From Variovorax paradoxus (GTDB lineage Bacteria > Pseudomonadota > Gammaproteobacteria > Burkholderiales > Burkholderiaceae_C), in contig NZ_LR743507.1 of the NCBI RefSeq assembly GCF_902712855.1, positions 3,272,001 to 3,336,000 of the forward strand: a stretch of DNA of 64,000 nt, given 5' to 3'. Made by a program: the position numbers and the translations under genes. A model generated the notes under the pieces. That model had not been told where the DNA came from and searched no databases. It was given only the letters and a program-made list of their open reading frames with translations. Positions 52,990 through 61,012 of this stretch are shown here, in pieces. The stretch's first letter is position 1. Every line of letters starts with the position of its first letter.

Positions 52990-54036
52990 ATGACCTCGCC
53001 TTCGATTTCGTTTTCGCGCCGCCGGTTCGTCCAGTCATCGTCCGCCCTGTCGCTCGCCGCGGCCACGGCGGGCTTCTCGCGCCATGCCTTCGCGCAGCAG
53101 AAGACGGTGGCGCTGCGGCTGTCGTCTTCCCATGTGGCCGACCTGAACTCGTCGCACTTCGCGTGGGCGCAGCTGATGCAGGCCAACCTGAAGAAGGCGG
53201 TGGGCGACCAGATCCGCATCGACTACTTCCCGAACAACCAGCTCGGCAAGGAAAGCGACGTGGTGCAGCAGGTGAAGGTGGGCTCGATCGACATGATGCT
53301 CACCGGCTCGTCGATCTGGGCCACGGTCACGCCGCAGCTCGGCATGCTCGACCTGGGCTACCTGTTCGACAGCTACGAGCACGTGTCGCGCGCGGTGGAA
53401 GCGGGCGTGGGCCAGAAGCTCAACGACATGCTGGTGAAGAGCACCGGCTGCCAGATCATCACCTGGGGCGCGCACTACGGCGCGCGCAACGTCTACACCA
53501 AGCAGCCGGTGAAGGGCCTGGCCGACGTGAAGAACGTCAAGCTGCGCGTGCTGCCCACGCCGGCCTTCATCGAGACCTTCAAGATCATGGGCGCGATCCC
53601 CACGCCCATCTCGTTCGGCGAGCTCTACATGGCGGCGCAGACCGGCGTGGTCGACGGCTTCGAGCACGACGCGGGCACGGTGCTGGCCAACAAGCTCAAC
53701 GAGGTGGTCAAGCACTGCTGGATGACCGAGCACCTGTTCAGCCCCATGGTCTGCGTGGCCGGCAAGCGCGCGATGGACCGCGTGCCCGCCGCGCTGCGCC
53801 CGGCGTTCCTGCAGGCCGCCGCCGATTCCACGCTGCAGCAGCGCCAGATCGGCAACGAGCGCACGCAGCAGGTGATGGAAGAGCTGAAGAAGCTCGGCAT
53901 CACCTTCACGCCGATGGCGAAGAACGAGCGCGACCAGGTCCGCAAGGAGATGGAGGCCAAGCTCTGGGCCGGCTTTGCGAAGCAGTATCCGGAGACCGGG
54001 CCGCTGTTCGCCGCCATCAACGCCGCGCGGGCCTGA
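52990..54036 (+). CDS. dctP: TRAP transporter solute receptor, DctP family
   Basis: A 348-residue periplasmic receptor. A Tat-like signal (SRRRFVQSSSALSLAAATAG) ends near AFA-QQK. The mature part has the DctP pattern KLRVLPTPAFIETFKIMGAI with the ligand-anchoring Arg, and AQTGVVDGFEHD. DctP receptors bind carboxylates through that Arg. It starts the operon with the fused permease 8 bases downstream. The ligand is unknown; the enzymes downstream suggest a hydroxyacid or a lactone-derived acid. Confidence 0.92.
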   Translation: MTSPSISFSRRRFVQSSSALSLAAATAGFSRHAFAQQKTVALRLSSSHVADLNSSHFAWAQLMQANLKKAVGDQIRIDYFPNNQLGKESDVVQQVKVGSIDMMLTGSSIWATVTPQLGMLDLGYLFDSYEHVSRAVEAGVGQKLNDMLVKSTGCQIITWGAHYGARNVYTKQPVKGLADVKNVKLRVLPTPAFIETFKIMGAIPTPISFGELYMAAQTGVVDGFEHDAGTVLANKLNEVVKHCWMTEHLFSPMVCVAGKRAMDRVPAALRPAFLQAAADSTLQQRQIGNERTQQVMEELKKLGITFTPMAKNERDQVRKEMEAKLWAGFAKQYPETGPLFAAINAARA

Positions 54037-54044
54037 GAGCGGCC

Positions 54045-55979
54045 ATGTCGAGCATTCCGGGCATTGCGCTGCCGATGCAACCCGTCCAGACCGTTCCGCA
54101 TGCGCCGGCAGGGCATGCCGCCGGTGCCGCCACGGGTTTCGATTCGACCCACGCCGCGGGCCGCTGGCTCGCCTGGCTGATGCGCACGACCGAGTACGTC
54201 GCCGGCGTGGTGCTGGCCATCGACGTGGTGGTGGTGTTCATCTCGGTGGTGTTCCGCTACTTCCTGCACGACCCCTTCGACTGGGCGGAGGAGGTGGCGC
54301 GCGCGCTCATGGTGATCCAGGTGTTCTTCGGTGCGGCCACGGTGCTGGCACGCAGCCAGCACGTGGGCGTGGACCTGTTCCGGGGCATGCTGCCGGCGAG
54401 CTGGCAGCCGGCGCTGATCCAGCTCGGCAGCTGGATCATCGTGGGCGTGTCGGCGAGCCTGTTCGCGTCGTCGTGCGAACTGCTGGCCGACTCTTACAAC
54501 ATGACCACGTCCATCGGCCTGCCGCAGTGGATCTACGTGTACCCGGTGGCCATCGGCAGCCTGTTCATGACGCTCTTCGGCCTGGCCAACGCCGTGAACG
54601 GACCGCGGCGCATGGTGTGGGGCACGCTGGCCGCGGTGCTCGCGCTGACCGCGGCCGTGGTGGGCTGGAACATGCTCATGAGCGACCACGCCATCCCGCC
54701 CTGGGCGCTGCTCACCGGGGGCTTCCTCGGCGGCATGGCGCTGGGCATGCCGATCGCCTTCGTGCTCGCGCTGTCGTCGCTGGTGTTCTTCATGGCCGAT
54801 CCGTCGCTGCCGATGCTGGTGTACTCGCAGCAGGTGATGGCGGGCACCGACCACTACGTGCTGCTGGCGATCCCGTTCTTCGTGCTGGCGGGCCTGCTGA
54901 TGGAAGCCAACGGCATGTCGTCGCGCCTCATCGAACTGCTGCTGCGCATGTTCGGCCGGCTGCGCGGCGGGCTCGGCCTCATCACCATCACGGCCACCGC
55001 GTTCTTCTCGGGCGTGTCGGGCTCCAAGCTGGCGGACATCGCGGCAGTGGGCGGCATCATCATGCCGGCGGTGCGCAAGACGAAGCAGGACCCGAACGAG
55101 ACCGCCGGCCTGCTGGCCTGCACCGCGGTGATGGCCGAGACCATTCCGCCGTGCATCAACATGATCATCATGGGCTTCGTGGCCAACATCTCGATCGCCG
55201 GGCTGTTCATGGCGGGCCTGGTGCCGGCAGTGGTGCTGGCCGTGTCGCTGGCGGCGGTGACGATCTATGTCGGCACGCGCATCAACCCGGACGAGGCCTT
55301 CGACGTGCGCACGCCCATGTTCCGGCTGCTCGGCGGCGCGCTGGTGGCGCTGGTGATGGTGGCCATGATCGGCAAGGGCGTGACGTCGGGGGTTGCCACG
55401 TCCACCGAGGTGTCGTCGTTCGCGGTGGTCTATGCACTGGTGGTGGGCTGGCTGGCGTTCCGGGAGCTCACGGTGAAGTCGGTGGCACGCCTTTTCGTGC
55501 GATCGGCGTCGATGGCCGGCGGCATCCTGTTCATCGTGGCGGCGGCGTCGAGCCTGTCGTTCGCGCTCACGATCCAGCAGATCCCGCAGTACCTGTCGGA
55601 GTTCATGATCGGCTTCGCGCATTCGTACGGCAGCATGATGTTCGTGATGCTGTCGGTGCTCATCATGATCGTGTTCGGCGCCATCCTGGAAGGCGCGCCG
55701 GCGCTCATCATCTTCGGCCCGCTGCTGACACCGATCGCGTCGCAGCTGGGCGTCAATCCGTTGCACTTCGGCACGGTGATGGTCATTGCCATGGGCTTCG
55801 GGCTGTTTGCGCCGCCGGTGGGGCTGGGCCTGTTCGCCACCTGCGCGATCACCGGCACCCAGGTGAAGGACGTGGCACGGCCGATGTTGAAATACCTCGC
55901 CGTGCTGTTCGTTACCCTCGTGGTGCTGGTCCTGGTGCCGGCCTTCTCCACGTGGCTGCCGACGCGCATGGGGATGTAG
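54045..55979 (+). CDS. TRAP transporter permease, fused DctQ-DctM
   Basis: A 644-residue fusion of both TRAP membrane subunits. Residues about 45-200 are the four-helix DctQ part (VVFRYFLHDPFDWAEEVARA is its signature). Residues about 215-640 are the 12-helix DctM part, with AIPFFVLAGLLMEANGMSSR and TATAFFSGVSGSKLADIAAVG. It couples sodium influx to uptake of the acid bound by DctP. An Ala/Pro-rich cytoplasmic start of about 40 residues precedes the first helix. Confidence 0.92.
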   Translation: MSSIPGIALPMQPVQTVPHAPAGHAAGAATGFDSTHAAGRWLAWLMRTTEYVAGVVLAIDVVVVFISVVFRYFLHDPFDWAEEVARALMVIQVFFGAATVLARSQHVGVDLFRGMLPASWQPALIQLGSWIIVGVSASLFASSCELLADSYNMTTSIGLPQWIYVYPVAIGSLFMTLFGLANAVNGPRRMVWGTLAAVLALTAAVVGWNMLMSDHAIPPWALLTGGFLGGMALGMPIAFVLALSSLVFFMADPSLPMLVYSQQVMAGTDHYVLLAIPFFVLAGLLMEANGMSSRLIELLLRMFGRLRGGLGLITITATAFFSGVSGSKLADIAAVGGIIMPAVRKTKQDPNETAGLLACTAVMAETIPPCINMIIMGFVANISIAGLFMAGLVPAVVLAVSLAAVTIYVGTRINPDEAFDVRTPMFRLLGGALVALVMVAMIGKGVTSGVATSTEVSSFAVVYALVVGWLAFRELTVKSVARLFVRSASMAGGILFIVAAASSLSFALTIQQIPQYLSEFMIGFAHSYGSMMFVMLSVLIMIVFGAILEGAPALIIFGPLLTPIASQLGVNPLHFGTVMVIAMGFGLFAPPVGLGLFATCAITGTQVKDVARPMLKYLAVLFVTLVVLVLVPAFSTWLPTRMGM

Positions 55980-56021
55980 CGGCTGCACCTAGCCAGGAAC
56001 ATAGATCACAGGAAGGATGCC

Positions 56022-57101
56022 GTGAGCAGAATCAGCGATGTCGCCCAGCGGGCGGGGGTGTCGACCAGCACCGTGTCGAACGTGTTGAACGGGCGCAGCG
56101 ACCGCATGGCCAAGGAGACGCTGGCGCGCGTCGAGACGGCCATCCGCGAGCTCAAGTACCGGCCCAACACCTCGGCGCGGCAGTTGAAGACGGGGCACAC
56201 GCCGCTCATCGGGCTGCTGGTGCCCTCCATGGCCAACCCCATGTACGGCTTCATCGCCCGCGAAGTCGAGACGCTGGCGCAGGAGCGCTATGGCTTCCGC
56301 ATCATGATCGGAAACACCTACCGCGACGCCGCCAAGGAAGCGCACTTCTTCGAGGACCTGATGGCCCACGGCGTTCGCGGCGTGATCATCATCTCGTCGC
56401 TGGTCGACGAGCAGCACGTGGAGACCGCCGCCGAGCGCGGTCTGGTGGTGGTGAGCTACGACCGGCGCGCCACGCCGGCCGCGGCTTCGGTGATCGACCA
56501 CGTGACGGTCGACAGCTTCGAGTCGTCGCGCATCGCCACGCAGCACCTGATCGACAGCGGCCATCGCCGGCTGGCGTTCGTCACACCGTCGGGCCGGACC
56601 ATGAGCCGCAGCGAGAAGATCGCCGGCTTCCTCGCCGCCGCGAAGAGCGCGGGCCTCGAAGGCAGCGCGCAGGTCATCGAGGGCCTGCCGGTGGACGAGT
56701 ACGGCGACTCGATGATGAGCGAGCTCGGCCGCATGCAGGCAGGCGAGCTGGCCCGCGCCGCGGATCGTCCGACCGGCGTCATCGGCGTGAACGACCTGCT
56801 GGCCTTCGGCCTGATGGCGGGCTTTCGCGATGCGGGGCTGGCAGTACCGCAGGACGTGTCGGTCGTCGGCATCGACAACGTGTTCCTCTCCACGCTGATG
56901 CACCCGGCCATGACCTCGGTGCGGGTGCCGGTGCCAGAGATGGCGCAGGTGATGGTCGAGCGGGTGATGAGCCGGCTGTCCGACCCGTCGCTGCCGACCG
57001 GGGAATTCGTCTTCGCGCCCACGCTGGTGGCGCGCGATTCCGTCGCGCCGCCGCGCGGCCGGTCTTCATCAGAGCAAGCAAGCAAGAGCCTTTCTTCATG
57101 A
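56022..57101 (+). CDS. LacI-family regulator
   Basis: A 359-residue repressor-type regulator. The LacI helix-turn-helix is at residues about 3-55 (ISDVAQRAGVSTSTVSNVLNG, hinge near LKYRPNTSARQL). A sugar-binding-protein-like effector domain follows (TGHTPLIGLLVPSMANPMYG). It starts with GTG behind GGAAGG. It lies inside the TRAP operon and its stop overlaps the start of the dehydrogenase gene (ATGA), so it probably represses its own operon through the palindrome at 52910. Confidence 0.92.
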   Translation: MSRISDVAQRAGVSTSTVSNVLNGRSDRMAKETLARVETAIRELKYRPNTSARQLKTGHTPLIGLLVPSMANPMYGFIAREVETLAQERYGFRIMIGNTYRDAAKEAHFFEDLMAHGVRGVIIISSLVDEQHVETAAERGLVVVSYDRRATPAAASVIDHVTVDSFESSRIATQHLIDSGHRRLAFVTPSGRTMSRSEKIAGFLAAAKSAGLEGSAQVIEGLPVDEYGDSMMSELGRMQAGELARAADRPTGVIGVNDLLAFGLMAGFRDAGLAVPQDVSVVGIDNVFLSTLMHPAMTSVRVPVPEMAQVMVERVMSRLSDPSLPTGEFVFAPTLVARDSVAPPRGRSSSEQASKSLSS

Positions 57102-58099
57102 CCACGGTTTTCGTCAGTCACCCGCAGAGCAAGCTGGGCCACTACTTCGGCGACCGCGCCACGGCCGCGCTGCGGGCCATCGCGCAGGTGCGCTTCAACC
57201 CGGGCGATACGGACCTGTCGTCGCGTGAACTGGCCGCGCTGGCGCACGACTGCGATGCCATCATTTCGTACCGACAGACCGTGGGCGACGAGGCGCTTTT
57301 CGCGGCGTTGCCGCGGCTCAAGGCCTTCGTGCGCTGCGCCATCGACATCCGCAACATCGACGTGCCATCTGCCAGCCGGCACGGCGTGCTGGTGACGCAG
57401 GCCAGCGCCGGCTTCATCGCCTCGGTGTCGGAATGGATCGTGGGCGCGATGATCGGCCTGGGCCGGCACATCAGCGCATCCGCCGAGGACTACCACGCGG
57501 GCCGGCCGGTGGTGCCCGCCATGGGACGCGAACTGCGCGGCAGCACGCTGGGCGTGATCGGCTATGGCCAGATCGGCCGCTACCTCTGCGAGGTGGCGCA
57601 GGCGCTGGGCATGCGCGTCGTGGTGCACGACCCGTTCGCCCGTATCGAAGGTGCCGGGATGGAGCAGGTGAGCTTCGACGCACTGCTGGAGCGCTCCGAC
57701 TTCGTGGTGTGCCTCGCTGCCGCCACCGAGGCTACCGAGAACCTCATGGATGCCCGCGCGTTCGCGGCGATGCATCGGCATGCCTTCTTCATCAACGCCG
57801 CGCGCGGCAACCTGGTCGACGAACAGGCGCTGCTCGCCGCGCTCGACGCCGGCCTCATCGCGGGCTGTGCGCTCGACGTGGGGCGCGCGCCCGACCAGAT
57901 GCCGTCGCCGCACGTGGCCGCGCATCCGCGCGTGATCGCCACGCCGCACATCGGCGGGCTGACGCCGCCGGCCGTCGAGCACCAGGCGATGGAAACCGTC
58001 GCACAACTGGCCGAGATCTTCCAGGGCAGGGCGCCCAGGGGTGCGGTGAATGCGGCCGAGGCCTACCGATGGCAGCAGGCGTTCCGCGTGCAGGCCTGA
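57098..58099 (+). CDS. D-2-hydroxyacid dehydrogenase family protein
   Basis: A 333-residue NAD-binding protein of the phosphoglycerate dehydrogenase-like family. The nucleotide motif GYGQIG is at 155-160, catalytic Arg236 in NAARGNLVDEQAL and His284 in TPHIGG. The catalytic Glu normally five residues after the Asp of LDVF is missing: the segment reads LDVGRAPDQM, with Pro265 there. So the reaction may differ from normal 2-oxoacid reduction. It is translationally coupled to lacI and 26 bp from the hydrolase gene. Confidence 0.87.
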   Translation: MTTVFVSHPQSKLGHYFGDRATAALRAIAQVRFNPGDTDLSSRELAALAHDCDAIISYRQTVGDEALFAALPRLKAFVRCAIDIRNIDVPSASRHGVLVTQASAGFIASVSEWIVGAMIGLGRHISASAEDYHAGRPVVPAMGRELRGSTLGVIGYGQIGRYLCEVAQALGMRVVVHDPFARIEGAGMEQVSFDALLERSDFVVCLAAATEATENLMDARAFAAMHRHAFFINAARGNLVDEQALLAALDAGLIAGCALDVGRAPDQMPSPHVAAHPRVIATPHIGGLTPPAVEHQAMETVAQLAEIFQGRAPRGAVNAAEAYRWQQAFRVQA

Positions 58100-58125
58100 T
58101 CCTTTCCACTCTCCTCGAAGCACCC

Positions 58126-58947
58126 ATGGAACCCACCCGCAACACGCGCTACGCCGGCGCCTGCGACTGCCACGTCCACATCTACGAAGACCGCTTTCCG
58201 CTGATTCCGGGCGTGGCCTGGGTGCCGCCGCATTCGCCGGTGTCGGCCTATCGCGAGCAGGTGCAGCTGCCGCTGGGCATCGACCGCGCGGTGGTGGTGC
58301 AGCCGACCGGCTACGGCTTCGACAACAGCTGCACGCTCGACGCGCTGGCCCAGTTCGGCGATTCGGCGCGCGGCATCGCGCTGCTGGCGCCCGATGCCCC
58401 CGACGCCGAGATCGCGCGCCTGCACGCAGGCGGCATGCGCGGCGTGCGCTACATGATGATCGGCGGCGTGCTGAGCTGGGCCTCGCTGCCGGGCATGGCC
58501 GCACGCATGGCCAACGCCGACTGGATGGTCAACCTGCAGCTCGACGGCCGCACCATGCCCGAACACGAAGATGTGCTCAAGCGCCTGCCGTGCCGCCTGG
58601 TGCTCGATCACAACGGCAAGTTCCTCGAGCCGGTGGCTCCGAGCCATCCGTCGTTCCAGTCGCTGCTGCGCGTGATCGATTCGGGGCGCGTGTGGATCAA
58701 GCTTTCGGCGCCCTACGAGACCTCGAAGACCGGTGCCCCCGGCTACGACGACGTAAGCCTGCTGGCGCGCACCCTGGCAGAAACCTTCCCCGAACGATGC
58801 CTGTGGGCCAGCAACTGGCCGCACCCGGGCCGCAGCCCGCGGCCCGAGAGCGCACCGCTGTACGACCTGCTGTTTTCATGGGCCGGCAGCGACGACACGC
58901 GGCGCCGCATCCTGGTCGACAACCCGGCTGCGCTCTACGGCTTCTAG
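58126..58947 (+). CDS. Amidohydrolase-2 family hydrolase, LigI-like
   Basis: A 273-residue TIM-barrel protein related to 2-pyrone-4,6-dicarboxylate lactonase. The first strand has DCHVH (His16, His18), LVLDHNGKF follows near 161-169, and the last catalytic strand reads WASNWPHP. In LigI the corresponding position is the catalytic Asp; here it is Asn230. It probably opens a lactone or hydrolyses a related ester, but the Asn makes the mechanism open. It is the last gene of the TRAP operon. Confidence 0.83.
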   Translation: MEPTRNTRYAGACDCHVHIYEDRFPLIPGVAWVPPHSPVSAYREQVQLPLGIDRAVVVQPTGYGFDNSCTLDALAQFGDSARGIALLAPDAPDAEIARLHAGGMRGVRYMMIGGVLSWASLPGMAARMANADWMVNLQLDGRTMPEHEDVLKRLPCRLVLDHNGKFLEPVAPSHPSFQSLLRVIDSGRVWIKLSAPYETSKTGAPGYDDVSLLARTLAETFPERCLWASNWPHPGRSPRPESAPLYDLLFSWAGSDDTRRRILVDNPAALYGF

Positions 58948-59034
58948 CGCCCACGCTGTGCATCGGGCACGGCGGCGGTGCCCGCAGGGCGGCATGCGCC
59001 GATAATCGCCGCTTCCTGTTGTCGGAATCGATTC

Positions 59035-59188
59035 AGGTCAGCCGCCATCGACAGGCTGCCACCGCGCTGCGTTCGTGCGCTTCAAGCTCAACGTGCTGTC
59101 GTAGGCAGAGGCGGCCCGGCGCATGGGCATCCCGGTGCGAACGCTCGAGGTGCAACTGCGCGTCGCGATCGACGCCTGCGGGACCTGA
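59035..59188 (+). pseudogene. Decayed FecI-type ECF sigma factor, 3' remnant
   Basis: The gap before fecR holds the end of a sigma factor in pieces. In one frame (59047-59070) it reads AIDRLPPRC, the start of sigma region 4. A frame change at about 59071 moves to FVRFKLNVLS, then a TAG stop at 59102 where Gln is expected. The same frame goes on with AEAARRMGIPVRTLEVQLRV, the region-4 helix-turn-helix, and ends at TGA 59186-59188. Region 2 was not found upstream. So the gene has lost its 5' part and carries a frameshift and a nonsense change. Confidence 0.75.
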
Positions 59189-59251
59189 CTGGAGCGGACC
59201 GACCGCGGAGCCGGACCCCGATGAACAGCCAGCAAGAACCCGCGTTCCCCC

Positions 59252-60277
59252 ATGCCACCACCGTCGCCGCCACAGACACCGGACCCGGACGCATCGCGCC
59301 TTCGCCAGGACGTGCTCGAATGGTTCGTGCGCCGCCACCGCGAGGACTGGCGCGCACCGGACGAGCACGACTTTCAGGCCTGGCTCGACGCCGACCCGCG
59401 GCACGGCGTGGCCTATGGGCAATGGGAGGCGCGCTGGGAGGCGCTCGACGCGATCTCGCCGGAGACCGTGGCCGGCTGGCGCCGCGGCCTGGCAGACCAG
59501 AAGGCCGCGGCCATGCCCACGCGCCGGAGCCTCCTGAAGCCGGCGATGGCCTTCGCCGCCGCCGGCATGACGGTGGGTGCGGGCTATCTCGGCTGGCGGC
59601 AGTTGCAGGCGCAGCCCGTGTTCGAGCAGGCCTTCGCCACCCGGCGCGGTCAGCAGCTCGATGTGCCGCTGCCCGATGGCACGCGGCTGCGGCTCGACAC
59701 CGCCACCCGCATGGAGGTGCGCCTGTTCCGAGACCGTCGCGAGGTGACGCTGATCGACGGACAGGCTGTTTTCCTCGTGCGCGCCGATGCGGCACGGCCT
59801 TTCGACGTGCTGGCCGGACCGCTGCAGGTGCGCGTGTCCGGCGCGCGCTTCGCGGTGCGGCACACGCCGGACATCTGGGGTGCCGAAGGGGCGCGGGTGT
59901 CGGTGGAGGAGGGCAAGGTGCGTGTGATGCGCAGCGGCGGCGGTGAGCACGCCGTGTTCCTCGCGGCCGGCCAGCAGGTGGAGAGCGACGCGCTGGGCGT
60001 GCTGGCTGCTGTGTCCGGCGTGCCGGGCGAGGGCATCGCCCCGTGGCAGTCGCACCGGCTGAGCTTCGTCGACACGCCGCTGTCGCACGCGCTGGCCGAG
60101 CTCGAACGCTACGGCAGCACCGGACTCGTGGTGCACGACCCGGCCGTGGCCGCGCTGCGCCTGACCGGCACCTTCGACCCACGCGATGCGCGCACATTGC
60201 GGCGCGCCTTGTCCAGCGCCTTGCCGGTCCGGCTCAGGCATGCGGGACCGGTGGCCGAGGTGGTGTCCGCGCCCTGA
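59252..60277 (+). CDS. FecR-family anti-sigma/sigma regulator, orphan
   Basis: A 341-residue FecR-like protein. The N-terminal cytoplasmic domain (about 17-60, DVLEWFVRRHREDWRAPDE) binds the ECF sigma. A single helix lies near 96-117. The periplasmic FecR domain (about 127-225) has QLDVPLPDGTRLRLDTATRM, and a STN-like end is near 265-325. FecR passes a signal from a TonB receptor to the sigma factor. Here the sigma gene in front is a wreck and no TonB receptor follows, so it is either a relic kept intact or acts on a sigma factor encoded elsewhere. Confidence 0.88.
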   Translation: MPPPSPPQTPDPDASRLRQDVLEWFVRRHREDWRAPDEHDFQAWLDADPRHGVAYGQWEARWEALDAISPETVAGWRRGLADQKAAAMPTRRSLLKPAMAFAAAGMTVGAGYLGWRQLQAQPVFEQAFATRRGQQLDVPLPDGTRLRLDTATRMEVRLFRDRREVTLIDGQAVFLVRADAARPFDVLAGPLQVRVSGARFAVRHTPDIWGAEGARVSVEEGKVRVMRSGGGEHAVFLAAGQQVESDALGVLAAVSGVPGEGIAPWQSHRLSFVDTPLSHALAELERYGSTGLVVHDPAVAALRLTGTFDPRDARTLRRALSSALPVRLRHAGPVAEVVSAP

Positions 60278-60447
60278 GCAGGCTGCCCCGAGCGCAGCGG
60301 AGCAAGAAATCTCGGGCGGCATACGAGGTTCGCGCCCGGCTCCATCGCGAGCTGCGGCCACGGCGACCCTCGCAACGCAGTGGCCACGGCCACCTGGCGC
60401 TGGTGACACTGGCGGCTGCGCACGATGCCTGTCGGCACAGGGCACGG

Positions 60448-60477
60448 TTGACAAGTGCCGCGGGACGCTTCGATACT
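60448..60477 (+). promoter_or_regulatory. Sigma-70-type promoter before the VOC gene
   Basis: TTGACA at 60448-60453 is a perfect -35 box. GATACT at 60472-60477 lies 18 bases on and matches four of six -10 positions. The VOC start is 39 bases downstream, behind AAAGGAGACTCCC. Confidence 0.65.
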
Positions 60478-60516
60478 GAACTCTCAGGTTCATCGTCAAA
60501 GCAAAAGGAGACTCCC

Positions 60517-60993
60517 ATGCAGAAGATCGTTCCCTGCCTCTGGTTCGACGGCAACGGCGAAGATGCGCTGAAGTTCTACAGCGCCATCTTCGCGAACTCC
60601 CGCGTCATCGGCACGCTGCTCTGGGGCGACGTCAACCACGATAAGAAAGGCAAGTTGCTCACCGCGACCTTCGAGCTCGAGGGCCAGGAGTTCATGGTGC
60701 TCAACGGGGGGCCGGAGTACAAGTTCACCCCGGCCATCTCGATGTACGTCAAATGCGAGACGCAGGCCGAGGTCGACAACTACTGGGAGAAGCTGCTCGA
60801 AGGCGGCGGCCAGCCGGTGCAGTGCGGCTGGCTCACCGATCGCTTCGGCGTGTCGTGGCAGGTTGCGCCCACGCCGGTCATCCGCATGTTCCAGGACAAG
60901 GACGCCGCCAAGGCCGCCCGCGCAATGCAGGCGATGATGAAGATGGTCAAGATCGACATCGCCGAGGTGAAGAAGGCCTTCGACGGCGGCTGA
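60517..60993 (+). CDS. VOC-family protein, PhnB/3-demethylubiquinone-methyltransferase-like
   Basis: A 158-residue PhnB-type VOC protein: QKIVPCLWFDGNGEDALKFY opens the first module and QAEVDNYWEKLLEGG with CGWLTDRFGVSWQVAP the second. It ends with a helical QAMMKMVKIDIAEVKKAF, as in this group. Despite the database name of related domains it is not a methyltransferase. Function is unknown. It has its own near-consensus promoter and a strong ribosome binding site, so it is probably well expressed. Confidence 0.88.
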   Translation: MQKIVPCLWFDGNGEDALKFYSAIFANSRVIGTLLWGDVNHDKKGKLLTATFELEGQEFMVLNGGPEYKFTPAISMYVKCETQAEVDNYWEKLLEGGGQPVQCGWLTDRFGVSWQVAPTPVIRMFQDKDAAKAARAMQAMMKMVKIDIAEVKKAFDGG

Positions 60994-61012
60994 GCCGCCG
61001 AAGGCAAGGCGG

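Noticed and set aside
53625..55988. A 787-codon minus-strand frame opposite the TRAP permease
   Set aside because: Very His/Gln/Arg-rich, as expected opposite hydrophobic membrane codons; no recognisable domain.
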